64,000 nt of DNA. It comes from CAVTWH01 sp963738365. GTDB lineage: Bacteria > Actinomycetota > Actinomycetes > Mycobacteriales > Micromonosporaceae. A model generated the notes under the pieces. That model worked only from the letters and a program-made list of their open reading frames with translations. It did no database searches and was not told where the DNA came from. The first letter of the stretch is position 1. Each line of letters opens with the position of its first letter. The stretch spans positions 558,001 through 622,000 of the forward strand of contig CAVTWH010000007.1 of assembly GCA_963738365.1 (NCBI GenBank), given 5' to 3'. Shown one piece after another: positions 41,679-50,517 of this stretch. The position numbers and the translations under genes were made by a program.

Positions 41679-43834
41679 GGCAGCCACTCGGCGGTCGCCA
41701 CCGTGGTCAGCCGCTGGGTCGCCCGGGACAGGGCAACGTAGAGGGTACGGGCACCCGCCGGTGACTCGGCCCGGATCTGCGCCGGCTCCACCACGAGTAC
41801 CCCGTCGTACTCCATACCCTTGGCCTCCAGGCTGGTCACCACCTGCAGGCGCGGCTGCGCCAGGCCGGCCAGCCAGCCGGCCACCGTGTCCCGGAACGCC
41901 TGGGCGCACACCACGCCCACCGTGCCGGGCACCTCGGCCAGCAGCTCCCCGGCCGCCTCCAGCACGGCCGGCGCCAGCTGCGGCGCGATCACCCGGCGCG
42001 GCGCCACGCCCGTACTGCGGACCGCCACCGGCAGATCCGCGTCCGGCACGGCGTCCCGGATCACCGCGGCGGCCACCGCGAAGATCTCCGCCGGATTGCG
42101 GTAGTTGGTGCTCAGCGTGTACTCGCTGCGGCGCCGGCCGCCCAGCGCCGCGTCCATCGCCCGGCGGGTCTCCGCCGGGTCGCCGCGCCACGCCGCCTGC
42201 GCCGGGTCGCCCACCACCGTCCAGCTGGCGTACGTGCTGCGCCGGCCGATCATCCGCCACTGCATCGGCGAGACATCCTGCGCCTCGTCGACCACGACGT
42301 GCGCGTACTCGCGGTAGTCGTCGGGGCGGGCCACCGCCTGGGCGCGCGCCGCCGCCTGCCGGTCGGCGTAGGTGGTCAGCTCGCGTACCCCGCCCACCGT
42401 GTACGGGTCGGCCCGGCGTACCGCCGTCGGGGGCGGGGTGCCCAGCAGGTCGTCCAGCTCGTCCAGCAGCGCCACGTCCTCCACCGAGGGGCCGTGCCGG
42501 TCCAGCCCGGCCAGGCTCGCCGCCAGGATGCGCACCTCGGAGCGGGACAGCACGCCGTGGGCGTACCGGCTGGCCAGCGCCGGATCGGCCAGCCAGCCCA
42601 GCACCTGCACCGGCCGCATCCGGGGCCACCAGGCACCCATGAACGCGGTGAACTCGCGTCGCTCGGCGACGTCGGTGGCGAATTCGGGCCGGGCCGGTAC
42701 CCGGTCGCCGAGCACCTCCACGGCCTGCCGCCAGAGCGCGTCCAGCACCAGCCCGGCCGCCTTCGGGCGCAGCGCGTTGCGCCGGCCCCCGCCGCCCAGC
42801 AGCTGCTCGCGCATCCGGTCCAGGTCGGTGGCGGAGAGGGAGAGCAGGGTGCCCCGGTAGAGCAGGCGCAGCCGGTCGGGGGAGCCGGGCGCGGCGTCCC
42901 GGGCCAGCCGGGCCATGACCCGGGCCATCCGCAGCGAACCCTTCACGGTGGCCGCGTCGTCGGCGTCGTGCCGCTCCGCCGACACGCCGACGACCAGGGA
43001 GCCCAGTGAGCCCAGGGTCACCTCGTCCTCGCCCAGCGAGGGCAGCACCCGGGAGATGTAGCCGACGAACACCGGCGACGGGCCGACCACCAGCACCCCG
43101 CCCCCGGCGAACCGCTGCCGGTCGGAGTAGAGCAGGTAGGCAGCCCGGTGCAGGGCGACCGCGGTCTTGCCGGTACCCGGGCCGCCGCGCACCACGGTGA
43201 CGCCCAGGGCGGGGGAGCGGATCGCCTCGTCCTGCTCCTTCTGGATGGTGGCCACGATGTCGCGCATCCCCGACCCGGTGGCCCGGGCCAGCGTGGCGAC
43301 CAGCGCACCGTCCCCGATGACGTGCAGCTCCTCCCCGGCGGCGTCCGGGTCGAGCAGGTCGTCCTCGACGCCGACGACGCGCTCGCCGACGGACTGGATG
43401 ATGCGGCGGCGTACCACCCCCATCGGGTCCACCGCGGTGGCCCGGTAGAAGGCGGCGGCGGCCGGGGCGCGCCAGTCGATGACCAGCGGCCGGGCCTGCT
43501 CGTCGCGCAGTCCGAGCCGGCCGATGTAGCGCACCGGGCCGCCGGTCGCGTCGCCGATCTCGTGGTCCGGGCCGGCCGAGGTGCCCGGTCGCAGGTCGAG
43601 CCGGCCGAAGACCAGACCCTCGTGCTCGGAGTCGAGCATCCGGCGGCGGCGGGCCACGTGGTAGACCATCGCGTCCCGCTCCACCAGCGCCCCGAAGGTG
43701 CCGACCCGGGCCAGCCCGTAGCCCTCCCGTTCGGCGGCTGCGGCCTGCTTCTTGATCACTTCCAGGCGGGCGTAGACCCGGTCGACGTGCCGCTGCTCGA
43801 CGGCGATCTCGTGGTCGGCAGCGGACGCGCTCAA
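41669..43834 (-). CDS. helR: HelR/HelD-like RNA polymerase recycling ATPase (UvrD superfamily)
   Basis: 721 residues. The N-terminal coiled coil (EQRHVDRVYARLEVIKKQA) would enter the RNA polymerase secondary channel. The helicase-type ATPase has Walker A VVRGGPGTGKTAVAL, motif II VVVDEAQDVSPMQW, GDPAQAAWRGDP, and motif VI TLYVALSRATQRL. HelD/HelR proteins displace stalled polymerase and rifamycins, giving tolerance in actinobacteria. The start is set at TTG 43834 because AAGGAG precedes it. GTG 43858 is only one base from a TATGCT -10 box and is unlikely. No rifamycin-associated element was seen upstream. Confidence 0.85.
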   Translation of the reverse strand: MSASAADHEIAVEQRHVDRVYARLEVIKKQAAAAEREGYGLARVGTFGALVERDAMVYHVARRRRMLDSEHEGLVFGRLDLRPGTSAGPDHEIGDATGGPVRYIGRLGLRDEQARPLVIDWRAPAAAAFYRATAVDPMGVVRRRIIQSVGERVVGVEDDLLDPDAAGEELHVIGDGALVATLARATGSGMRDIVATIQKEQDEAIRSPALGVTVVRGGPGTGKTAVALHRAAYLLYSDRQRFAGGGVLVVGPSPVFVGYISRVLPSLGEDEVTLGSLGSLVVGVSAERHDADDAATVKGSLRMARVMARLARDAAPGSPDRLRLLYRGTLLSLSATDLDRMREQLLGGGGRRNALRPKAAGLVLDALWRQAVEVLGDRVPARPEFATDVAERREFTAFMGAWWPRMRPVQVLGWLADPALASRYAHGVLSRSEVRILAASLAGLDRHGPSVEDVALLDELDDLLGTPPPTAVRRADPYTVGGVRELTTYADRQAAARAQAVARPDDYREYAHVVVDEAQDVSPMQWRMIGRRSTYASWTVVGDPAQAAWRGDPAETRRAMDAALGGRRRSEYTLSTNYRNPAEIFAVAAAVIRDAVPDADLPVAVRSTGVAPRRVIAPQLAPAVLEAAGELLAEVPGTVGVVCAQAFRDTVAGWLAGLAQPRLQVVTSLEAKGMEYDGVLVVEPAQIRAESPAGARTLYVALSRATQRLTTVATAEWLPVP

Positions 43835-43858
43835 CGGACTCCTTAGCCAAAGGCTCAC

Positions 43859-43864
43859 AGCATA
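43859..43864 (-). promoter_or_regulatory. -10 box of the helR promoter
   Basis: TATGCT on the minus strand lies about 25 bp before the TTG start with its AAGGAG. No good -35 hexamer is visible at 17-18 bp; the spacer there is filled by a palindrome, which suggests regulated or extended-type recognition. Confidence 0.45.
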
Positions 43865-43869
43865 CGTTC

Positions 43870-43889
43870 CACCGGCAGCTGTGCCGGTG
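43870..43889. terminator. Inverted repeat between DedA gene and helR
   Basis: CACCGGCA-GCTG-TGCCGGTG is a perfect 8-bp stem (20 bp, nearly continuous palindrome). It is 4 bp past the DedA stop and immediately upstream of the helR -10. It can act as the DedA terminator, or as an operator over helR, since it occupies the -20 to -40 zone. Confidence 0.55.
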
Positions 43890-43893
43890 TTGG

Positions 43894-44763
43894 TCAGTTG
43901 GCCGGCGTCGCCGGCAGCGTGGACGGACCGGCCGACAGCGTCGCCCGGCCGGCCTGGGTGACCGGCGGTGCGGACCTGTCGGCCTGCGAGGCGGCTGCCC
44001 GGTCGGCCTGCTCGCCGGCGAACTCGGCGGCCACCGCGGTGGCCGCGCCCGCCATGATCGCGGTGGTGCCGTGCACCCCCGCCGCCGCGCTGGCCGCGGT
44101 GGCCATCACGGCGCCGGCCGCGACCGCCGCGCCGCGCCCGCGCTCGGCCTGCTCCGGTGCGCGGTCACGGCGCGCCCGCGACCGCAGGAACAGGGTGGTA
44201 CCGATGCCGAACAGCACGGCCAGCACCAGGGCGACCCAGGAGAAGCCGGCCAGCCAGCGCTCGGCGGCCTGGCCGACGGCGTAGACGACCAGGCTGGTGC
44301 CGCCCGCCCAGACGACCCCGCCAGCCGCGTTGGCCAGCAGAAACTTGGGGTACGGCACGCGCAGCGCACCGGCCAGCGGCCCGGCCAGCACCCGCAGCAG
44401 CGCCACGAAGCGCCCGAAGAAGATGGCCCACGCACCGTGCCGCTCGAACGTGCGCTCCGCCCTGGCCAGCTGGTCCGGGCCCAGGTGCGCGGGGAACCGG
44501 CGGCCCAGCCGCTCCAGCATCGAGCGCCCGCCGCGCCGGCCGATGGCGTACCCGATCGAGTCGCCGACGATCGCGCCGACGCTGGCCGCGACCGCCACCC
44601 AGCCGATGTCGATACTCCCCGCGGCGGCCAGCAGGGCGGCGCTCACCAGGCAGATCTCACCCGGCAGCGGAATGCCCATGCTCTCCACGGCGATGACCGC
44701 GCCGACCATGAGGTAGGCCAGGACGGGTGGGACGACGGTCAGCCAGTGCTGCACCATCTCCAT
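43894..44763 (-). CDS. DedA family membrane protein
   Basis: 289 residues. Family motifs are GIPLPGEICLVSAALLA, GAIVGDSIGYAIGRRGG and the conserved FFGRFVALLRVLAGPLAG, with AGGVVWAGGTSLVVYAVG following. DedA proteins are undecaprenyl-phosphate or phospholipid transporters. Four to six spans occupy the first 200 residues. The last ~90 are an Ala/Gly/Thr-rich tail starting after RSRARRDRAPEQAERGRG and containing a second hydrophobic Ala-rich stretch, longer than usual for DedA. The next gene on the strand is helR. Confidence 0.92.
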   Translation of the reverse strand: MEMVQHWLTVVPPVLAYLMVGAVIAVESMGIPLPGEICLVSAALLAAAGSIDIGWVAVAASVGAIVGDSIGYAIGRRGGRSMLERLGRRFPAHLGPDQLARAERTFERHGAWAIFFGRFVALLRVLAGPLAGALRVPYPKFLLANAAGGVVWAGGTSLVVYAVGQAAERWLAGFSWVALVLAVLFGIGTTLFLRSRARRDRAPEQAERGRGAAVAAGAVMATAASAAAGVHGTTAIMAGAATAVAAEFAGEQADRAAASQADRSAPPVTQAGRATLSAGPSTLPATPAN

Positions 44764-44874
44764 CGGCGTACCTCCGTTCGTGAGCCCCCTGGCGCGCGGA
44801 TCGCTCCACGCTACCGGCTGGGTCGCTCACCGACCATGACCGTGGACGTCCGCGCCGGCCCGGGCGGGTGACGC

Positions 44875-44911
44875 CGACGAGCCCTCCGGCGGTGGGCCGG
44901 AGGGCTCGTCG
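44875..44911. terminator. Strong terminator downstream of a small minus-strand gene
   Basis: A perfect 16-bp stem, CGACGAGCCCTCCGGC (44875-44890) with GCCGGAGGGCTCGTCG (44896-44911), and a 5-nt loop. It starts 10 bp after the stop of the 110-residue protein gene on the minus strand. Confidence 0.85.
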
Positions 44912-44920
44912 CAGCGTTCG

Positions 44921-45253
44921 TCAGGCGGCTTCGAAGACGCCCGCGTCGACCAGGCGCTTCTCGGTCGTGTCCCAGCCGTCGGCCGGGTGGCTGGCGGCCA
45001 GGGCAGCCAGCTCGGCACGGACCTTGGTGCCGTGCCCGGCGGCGGCGAGCACCCGGACCTCCTCGACGAAGGCGTCCGAGTCGGTCTTCAGGTGCACGGT
45101 CTTGCCGTTGGTGAGGTTGCGCACGTAGGCGTGCTTTCCCTTGTTGAGCGGGATCAGGTACTTGTACTCGCCGAGCACGCTGAGGGCGCCGCCCTGGCCT
45201 GCCTGGCCTGCGCGGACTGATGCGCGCGCGGTCTTGGAGGTGTTACTCGCCAC
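44921..45253 (-). CDS. Small conserved protein of unknown function
   Basis: 110 residues. A basic, disordered N-terminal 25 (SKTARASVRAGQAGQGG) is followed by a compact domain: VLGEYKYLIPLNKGKHAYVR, NLTNGKTVHLKTDSDAFVEE and a helical end ADGWDTTEKRLVDAGVFEAA. It is soluble. I do not recognise the family. It stands as a single gene with its own terminator, which argues for independent, possibly strong expression. Confidence 0.7.
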   Translation of the reverse strand: MASNTSKTARASVRAGQAGQGGALSVLGEYKYLIPLNKGKHAYVRNLTNGKTVHLKTDSDAFVEEVRVLAAAGHGTKVRAELAALAASHPADGWDTTEKRLVDAGVFEAA

Positions 45254-45526
45254 CCGGGGACTCCTTCACTAGCTGGCTCGGCGGATCAGTCTACCCGGCC
45301 GGACCCCGACCTCGGAAACGGGCCGCTTTCCCCGCGCTGCCCGCCGTGCCGGCCCCCGGTCGCCGGTAACTGATCGGCGGGCGGTCGGTCAGCCGTTGGT
45401 GGGCAGTTTCCGCGTATGGCTGGCGCGACGTGATTCACGCAGGCATCATGAAGCCCGACAGTCGCACGACCGCGTCCGGCACCAGGTCGTAGGGGAAGAC
45501 GCACCTGGAGCTCCGGGAGGTCGTTC

Positions 45527-46018
45527 GTGCCTGCACGTGGCGTCGTGTACGTCCACTCCACCCCGCTCGCCGTGTCCGCACACGTCGAGTGGGCCATCGC
45601 GCGCGTCCTCGTGGCGCCGGTCACTCTGCAGTGGACCGTGCAGCCGGCCGATCCGGGGGCCCGCCGCGCCGAGTGCACCTGGTCCGGCCAGCCCGGTACC
45701 GGCGCCCAGCTCGCCGCCGAGCTGCGCCAGTGGCCGATGATCCGGTTCGAGATCACCGAGGAGCCCAGTCCCGGCGTCGACGGCCAGCGCTTCATGTTCG
45801 TCCCGGGCCGGGGCCTGCACGCCGCCGGCATGAGCGCCAACGGCGACATCGTGGTCAGCGAGCACCAGCTCCGCTCGATCATGACAGGCGCGCGCAGCCC
45901 CGAGACGCTCTCCCACGCCCTGGACCGCGCCCTGGGCACCGCCTGGGACGACGAGCTGGAGCCCTACCGCTACGCCGGCGAGGGCGCCCCGGTCACCTGG
46001 CTCACCCAGGCCGGCTGA
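45527..46018 (+). CDS. DUF3145 family protein
   Basis: 163 residues matching the actinobacterial DUF3145 family: GVVYVHSTPLAVSAHVEWA, LRQWPMIRFEITEEPSPGVD, RFMFVPGRGLHAAGMSANGD and the C-terminal DELEPYRYAGEGAPVTWL. Function is unknown; the family is near-universal in actinobacteria and its gene is usually single. The start is GTG 45527 with GGGAGG before it. It is intact. Confidence 0.9.
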   Translation: MPARGVVYVHSTPLAVSAHVEWAIARVLVAPVTLQWTVQPADPGARRAECTWSGQPGTGAQLAAELRQWPMIRFEITEEPSPGVDGQRFMFVPGRGLHAAGMSANGDIVVSEHQLRSIMTGARSPETLSHALDRALGTAWDDELEPYRYAGEGAPVTWLTQAG

Positions 46019-46065
46019 CGCGCTCATCCACCTTGAGGCCAGCTGACGCCGCTCACGCACGCCGG

Positions 46066-46140
46066 GCTGGCGACGCCGCTGGTTCACGCCGGCCGGCTGA
46101 CGCCGCTGGTTCACGCCGGCCGCTGACGCCGCTGGCTCAG
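46066..46140. repeat. Short tandem repeat, ~26-30 bp unit, three copies
   Basis: Copies at 46066-46095, 46096-46121 and 46122-46140 (partial) share GACGCCGCTGG(T/C)TCA. They lie in the 279-bp spacer after the DUF3145 stop. The same short word occurs degenerately just before (46042-46055), so the array may have grown from it. The rest of the spacer (46141-46297) holds no evident feature. Confidence 0.7.
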
Positions 46141-46297
46141 CCCCGGCAGGTTGGGACGGTCGCAGCGTCCGGGCCGCCGCAGGACAGCCGTGAGCTGCGC
46201 CTCAGTTGGCGCCGGCCGGAGCGCGGCGGACGGGCGCCGGTCGGCGCCCGCGGGCTGTGCGCTTGCCGGGGTTGCGCCGGTCCGGTGAGATCGGTGG

Positions 46298-47998
46298 GTG
46301 CCCCGCCCCCCGCGTACCCCCACGATCGTCGTGCTCGCCGTCGCCGCGCTCGCGGCGCTGACCGGCTGCCAGCCGGCGCCGCCCCGGCCGGACCCGGCCC
46401 CGAGCGGCTTCGTCAGCGTCGGCCCGGACCCGGCCGCTCAGGCCGCGGCGATCGCCGGCCGGCTGCGCGACGACGAACTGGTGGGCCAGGTGCTCATCCC
46501 GTTCGCCTACGGCAACGACGCCGGCACGGTCTCCGCCGGGTCGCGGGCCGGCAACCAGAAGATCGGCGGCGTGGACACCCCGGCGCAGCTGGTGCAGAAG
46601 TACAAGCTGGGCGGGCTGATCCTGGTCAGCTCGTCGGCCGATGACCCGACCGGGGCCACCAACCCGACCACCAACCTGGAGAGCCCGCAGCAGGTCCGGC
46701 AGCTCACCGCCGGTCTACAGACCGCCGCCGCCCGGCTCTCCGCCGGGGTGCCGCTGCTGATCGGCACCGACCAGGAGTACGGCGTGGTCACCCGACTCAA
46801 GACCGGCGTGGTACAGCTGCCCTCGGCGATGGCGCTGGGCGCCGCCGCGGATCCCGCGCTCACCGAGGCGGCCTGGGCGGCGGCCGGGGCGGACCTGGCC
46901 TCGGTCGGGATCACCGTCGACTTCGCCCCGGACGCCGACGTGCTGGGGCCGGGCGGCAACGGCGTGATCGGCTCCCGCTCGTTCGGCCAGGATCCGGCCG
47001 CGGTGGCCGCCCAGGTGGCCGCCGCGGTACGCGGCCTGCACAGCGCCGGGGTCGCGGCCGGCATCAAGCACTTCCCGGGGCACGGGCACACCCAGGTCGA
47101 CAGCCACAGTTCGCTGCCGCTGCTCACCCAGAGCCGCGCTCAGCTGGTCGCCGGTGACCTGCCGCCGTTCGTCTCCGGGATCGCGGCCGGCGCGCAGCTC
47201 GTCATGTCGGGGCACCTGGACGTGCAGGCCCTCGACCCGGGGGTACCGGCGTCGTTCTCCTCGAAGGTGCTCGTCGACCTGCTGCGCGGGCAGCTCGGCT
47301 TCCGGGGCGTGGTGGTCAGCGACGCGCTCAACATGGCGCCGGCCGAGCGGTACCCGCCGGCTGAGGCGGCCTGGCGTGCCCTGCTCGCCGGCAACGACGC
47401 CCTGCTCATGCCGCCGGACCTGCCCGCCGCCCAGCGTGGCCTGCTGGACGCCCTGAAATCCGGCCAGCTGCCGCGGACCCGCCTGGTCGAGGCGGTCACC
47501 CGGATCCTCACCCTGAAGCTCACCCTGGCGACCGGCCCGAAGCCGGCCGACGTGGCGGCGGTTGGCGGCCAGCGGCAGGTGGCTGCGGCGCGGGCCGTCG
47601 CCGACGCCAGCGTCACCGTCCTGAAGGGCCGCTGCTCCGGCCCGCAGATCACCGGCCCGGTGCGGGTCACCGCCTCCGGCGGCCGGGAGCAGGCGGTCAG
47701 CTGGCTGAAGGAGGCCCTGACGGCCGACGGCGCCACCCTCACCGACACCGGTGGTACCCACGTCCACCTGGTCGGCTACGGCGACACGGCGCCGGACCTC
47801 GACCCGTCCGCCGCCATCACCGTGGCCATGGACACCCCGTACATCCTGGCCAAGAGCACCACCAGCACCCGGCTGGCCACCTACTCCTCGTCCCAGCCGA
47901 GCCTGACCGCCCTGGCCGCCGTCCTCACCGGCAAGGCCAGAGCCACCGGCAGGTCCCCGGTAGCCGTCTCCGGCCTGCCCAGATCCGCCTGCTCCTGA
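46298..47998 (+). CDS. Lipoprotein glycoside hydrolase family 3 (beta-N-acetylhexosaminidase type)
   Basis: 566 residues. A lipoprotein signal (VVLAVAALAALTGC) anchors the enzyme outside the membrane. The GH3 barrel has VPLLIGTDQEYGVVTRL, VGITVDFAPDADVLG, the NagZ-type His-loop AGIKHFPGHGHTQVDSH and the nucleophile Asp in GVVVSDALNM. The KHFPGHG loop marks the N-acetylglucosaminidase branch, which uses a His-Asp dyad, so a role in trimming peptidoglycan or chitin fragments is likely. The last ~130 residues (from PKPADVAAV) form a smaller domain. The start is GTG 46298. It is intact. Confidence 0.9.
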   Translation: MPRPPRTPTIVVLAVAALAALTGCQPAPPRPDPAPSGFVSVGPDPAAQAAAIAGRLRDDELVGQVLIPFAYGNDAGTVSAGSRAGNQKIGGVDTPAQLVQKYKLGGLILVSSSADDPTGATNPTTNLESPQQVRQLTAGLQTAAARLSAGVPLLIGTDQEYGVVTRLKTGVVQLPSAMALGAAADPALTEAAWAAAGADLASVGITVDFAPDADVLGPGGNGVIGSRSFGQDPAAVAAQVAAAVRGLHSAGVAAGIKHFPGHGHTQVDSHSSLPLLTQSRAQLVAGDLPPFVSGIAAGAQLVMSGHLDVQALDPGVPASFSSKVLVDLLRGQLGFRGVVVSDALNMAPAERYPPAEAAWRALLAGNDALLMPPDLPAAQRGLLDALKSGQLPRTRLVEAVTRILTLKLTLATGPKPADVAAVGGQRQVAAARAVADASVTVLKGRCSGPQITGPVRVTASGGREQAVSWLKEALTADGATLTDTGGTHVHLVGYGDTAPDLDPSAAITVAMDTPYILAKSTTSTRLATYSSSQPSLTALAAVLTGKARATGRSPVAVSGLPRSACS

Positions 47999-48032
47999 CG
48001 GCTGTGTGCAGGTCCGGGCGGGCAGGCCCGGG

Positions 48033-49262
48033 TCAGACCCGGGTGAAGGCCAGTACCGCGTTGTGCCCGCCGAAGCCGAACGAGTTGTTCAGCGCCGCCG
48101 GTACCTCCATGTAGCGCGCCTTGTTGGCGGCCACGTCCAGGTCCAGACCGTCGTCCGGGTCGTCCAGGTTGATCGTCGGCGGTACCACGCCGTGGTAGAT
48201 CGCCAGGATGGTGGCGATCGACTCCAGCGCACCGGCGGCGCCCGAGCAGGTGGCCGTGCATGGACTTGGTGGAGCTGACCACCGGGTGGACGCCGACTGC
48301 CTCGCGCAGCGCCACGATCTCCGCGAGGTCCCCGACCGGGGTGGAGGTGGCGTGCGCGTTGACGTGGGCGATGTCCTTCGCGCTCAGCTCGGCGTCGCGC
48401 AGCGCCGCGGCGATCGCCCGGCGGCTGCCGCGCCCCTGCGGGTCGGGCTGGACGATGTCGAAGCCGTCGGAGGTGATACCGGCGCCGGCGAGCCGGGCGT
48501 AGACCCGGGCGCCGCGGGCGGCGGCGTGGTCGGCCCGCTCCAGCACGATGACGCCGGAGCCCTCGCCGAGGATGAACCCGTCCCGGCCCTTGTCGAACGG
48601 GCGGGAGGCGCGCTCCGGCTCGTCGTTGCGGGTGGACATGGCCCGCATGGCGGCGAACCCGGCGATGGGCAGCGGATGCACCACGGCTTCGGTGCCGCCG
48701 GCGAGCACCACGTCGGCCCGGCCCGAGCGGATGATGTCCAGCCCGAGCGCGATCGCCTCCGCACCGGTCGCGCAGGCGCTGGCCGGGCAGTGCACGCCCG
48801 CCTGGGCCTGGTACTCCAGCCCGATCCAGGCGGCCGGGCCGTTGGGCATGAGCATCGGTACGGTGTGCGGGCTGACCCGCCGCGCACCGGAGGCTTCCAG
48901 GATGTCGTCCTGGTTGAGCAGGGTCTGCGCACCGCCGATGCCGGTGCCGACCGCCGACCGCCAGGCGCTCCTTCTCCAGGGCGGCGTCGGCCAGCCCGGA
49001 GTCGGCCCACGCCTGGGCGGCGGCGATCAGGGCGACCGCCTCGGAACGGTCCAGGCGGCGCAGCTTGACCCGGTCGAGCACCTCCGACGGGTCGACGGCC
49101 AGCTGGGCGGCGATGCGTACGGGCAGCTTCGCCGCCCAGTCCTGGGTGAGCGCGCTCACTCCGGATCGGCCGGCGACCATGGCGTCCCAGGTCGACGCCA
49201 CGTCCCCGCCGAGCGGGGTGGTCGGCGCCGAGCCCGGTGACGACGACGTCGGGACGGCTCAT
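48033..49262 (-). CDS. fabF: Beta-ketoacyl-ACP synthase II (frameshifted)
   Basis: Elongating condensing enzyme of type II fatty acid synthesis, about 409 residues when reconstructed. The active Cys is in PASACATGAEAIALG and the His pair in HVNAHATSTPVGD and STKSMHGHLLG. The terminal NNSFGFGGHNAVLAFTRV is present. Three extra G residues (near 49222, 48958 and 48253) break the frame; deleting each restores TGLGATTPLGGD, ERLAVAVGTGIGGA and GAAGALESIA. Such regular single-G insertions in an essential gene argue for sequencing error. It is the last gene of the fab operon, 1 bp after acpP. Confidence 0.92.
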
Positions 49263-49263
49263 G

Positions 49264-49509
49264 TCAGGCAGCGGCCTTCTCGATGTAGGAGACCGCGTCG
49301 CCTACGGTCTTGAGGTTCTGTACCTCGTCGTCCGGGATCTTCACGCCGAACTTCTCCTCGGCGGCCACCACGACCTCGACCATCGACAGCGAGTCGACGT
49401 CGAGGTCCTCGGTGAACGACTTGCCCTCGGCGACGTCGCCCGGGTTCACGCCGGCGACCTCTTCCAGAATCTCGGCCAGGCCGGCGGTGATCTCGTCACG
49501 GGTCGTCAT
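49264..49509 (-). CDS. acpP: Acyl carrier protein
   Basis: An 81-residue, strongly acidic four-helix protein. The phosphopantetheine Ser is in DLDVDSLSMVEVV. It carries growing acyl chains between the Fab enzymes. ATG 49509 follows GGAAGGAA. It lies between fabH and fabF, as in Streptomyces. It is intact. Confidence 0.96.
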   Translation of the reverse strand: MTTRDEITAGLAEILEEVAGVNPGDVAEGKSFTEDLDVDSLSMVEVVVAAEEKFGVKIPDDEVQNLKTVGDAVSYIEKAAA

Positions 49510-49562
49510 GGATATGGGTTCCTTCCTCGGATGGTTGGGCAGGACGGACAGGTGCTCGCCCG

Positions 49563-50516
49563 TCACGGGCAGCGGACGACCTGTCCGGCGTAGGTGAGGC
49601 CGCCGCCGAAGCCGAAGAGCAGGACCGGCGCCCCGGACGGGATCGCCCCCTTCTCCACCAGCTTGGACATGGCCAGCGGCACGCTGGCCGCGGAGGTGTT
49701 GCCGGATTCGACGATGTCCCGGGCCACCACGGCGTTGTCGGCCAGCTTCAGCTTGCGGGCCAGCGGCTCGATGATGCGCAGGTTGGCCTGGTGCGGGACG
49801 AAGGCGGCCAGCTCGCCCGGTTCGATGCCGGCCGCGTGGCAGGCGCGCAGGGCCAGTTCGGGCAGGGCGAAGGTGGCCCAGCGGAAGACCGCCTGGCCGT
49901 TCTGCACGATGTACGGGCGCCAGCCCTCGATGGTGAGCACGTCGCCCTTCTCCGGGGCGGAGCCCCAGACCACCGGGCCGATGCCGGGCTCCTCGCCGTC
50001 GGCGACCGGGGCGACCACGGCCGCTCCGGCGCCGTCGCCGAAGAGGATGCAGGAGGTCCGGTCGGTCCAGTCGGTGAAGTCGGTGAGCTTCTCGGCGCCG
50101 ATGACGATGGCGTTGCGGGCGGCTCCGGCGCGGATGGCGTGGTCGACGGTGGCCAGCGCGTACTCGTAGCCGGAGCAGGCGGTGTTGAGGTCGTACGCGG
50201 CCGGCGCGGTGATGCCGAGCCGGGCGGCGACCTTGCTGGCCACGTTCGGGCAGCGGTCCACCGAGGAGCAGGTGGCCACCGCGACGAGGTCGATGTCGGC
50301 GGCGGTGAGCCCGGAGGCGGCCAGCGCCTTGCCGGCGGCGGCGCTGGCCATGTCGGCGACCGATTCGGTGTCGGCGATGCGCCGGGTGACGATGCCTACC
50401 CGGTCGCGGATCCACTCGTCGTTGGTGTCGACGATCTGGGCCAGGTCTTCGTTGGTGAGCACCGTGGCCGGCTGGTAATGGCCGACAGCGATGATCTTGG
50501 AACCGGTGGCGGCCAT
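49563..50516 (-). CDS. fabH: Beta-ketoacyl-ACP synthase III
   Basis: A 317-residue initiating condensing enzyme using acyl-CoA and malonyl-ACP. The catalytic triad is visible: Cys in DLNTACSGYEYAL, His in FVPHQANLRII and Asn in IVESGNTSAASVP. The C-terminal GFGGGLTYAGQVV completes the thiolase fold. ATG 50516 begins one base after the fabD stop, implying coupling. The frame is intact, unlike both larger neighbours. Confidence 0.95.
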   Translation of the reverse strand: MAATGSKIIAVGHYQPATVLTNEDLAQIVDTNDEWIRDRVGIVTRRIADTESVADMASAAAGKALAASGLTAADIDLVAVATCSSVDRCPNVASKVAARLGITAPAAYDLNTACSGYEYALATVDHAIRAGAARNAIVIGAEKLTDFTDWTDRTSCILFGDGAGAAVVAPVADGEEPGIGPVVWGSAPEKGDVLTIEGWRPYIVQNGQAVFRWATFALPELALRACHAAGIEPGELAAFVPHQANLRIIEPLARKLKLADNAVVARDIVESGNTSAASVPLAMSKLVEKGAIPSGAPVLLFGFGGGLTYAGQVVRCP

Positions 50517-50517
50517 G

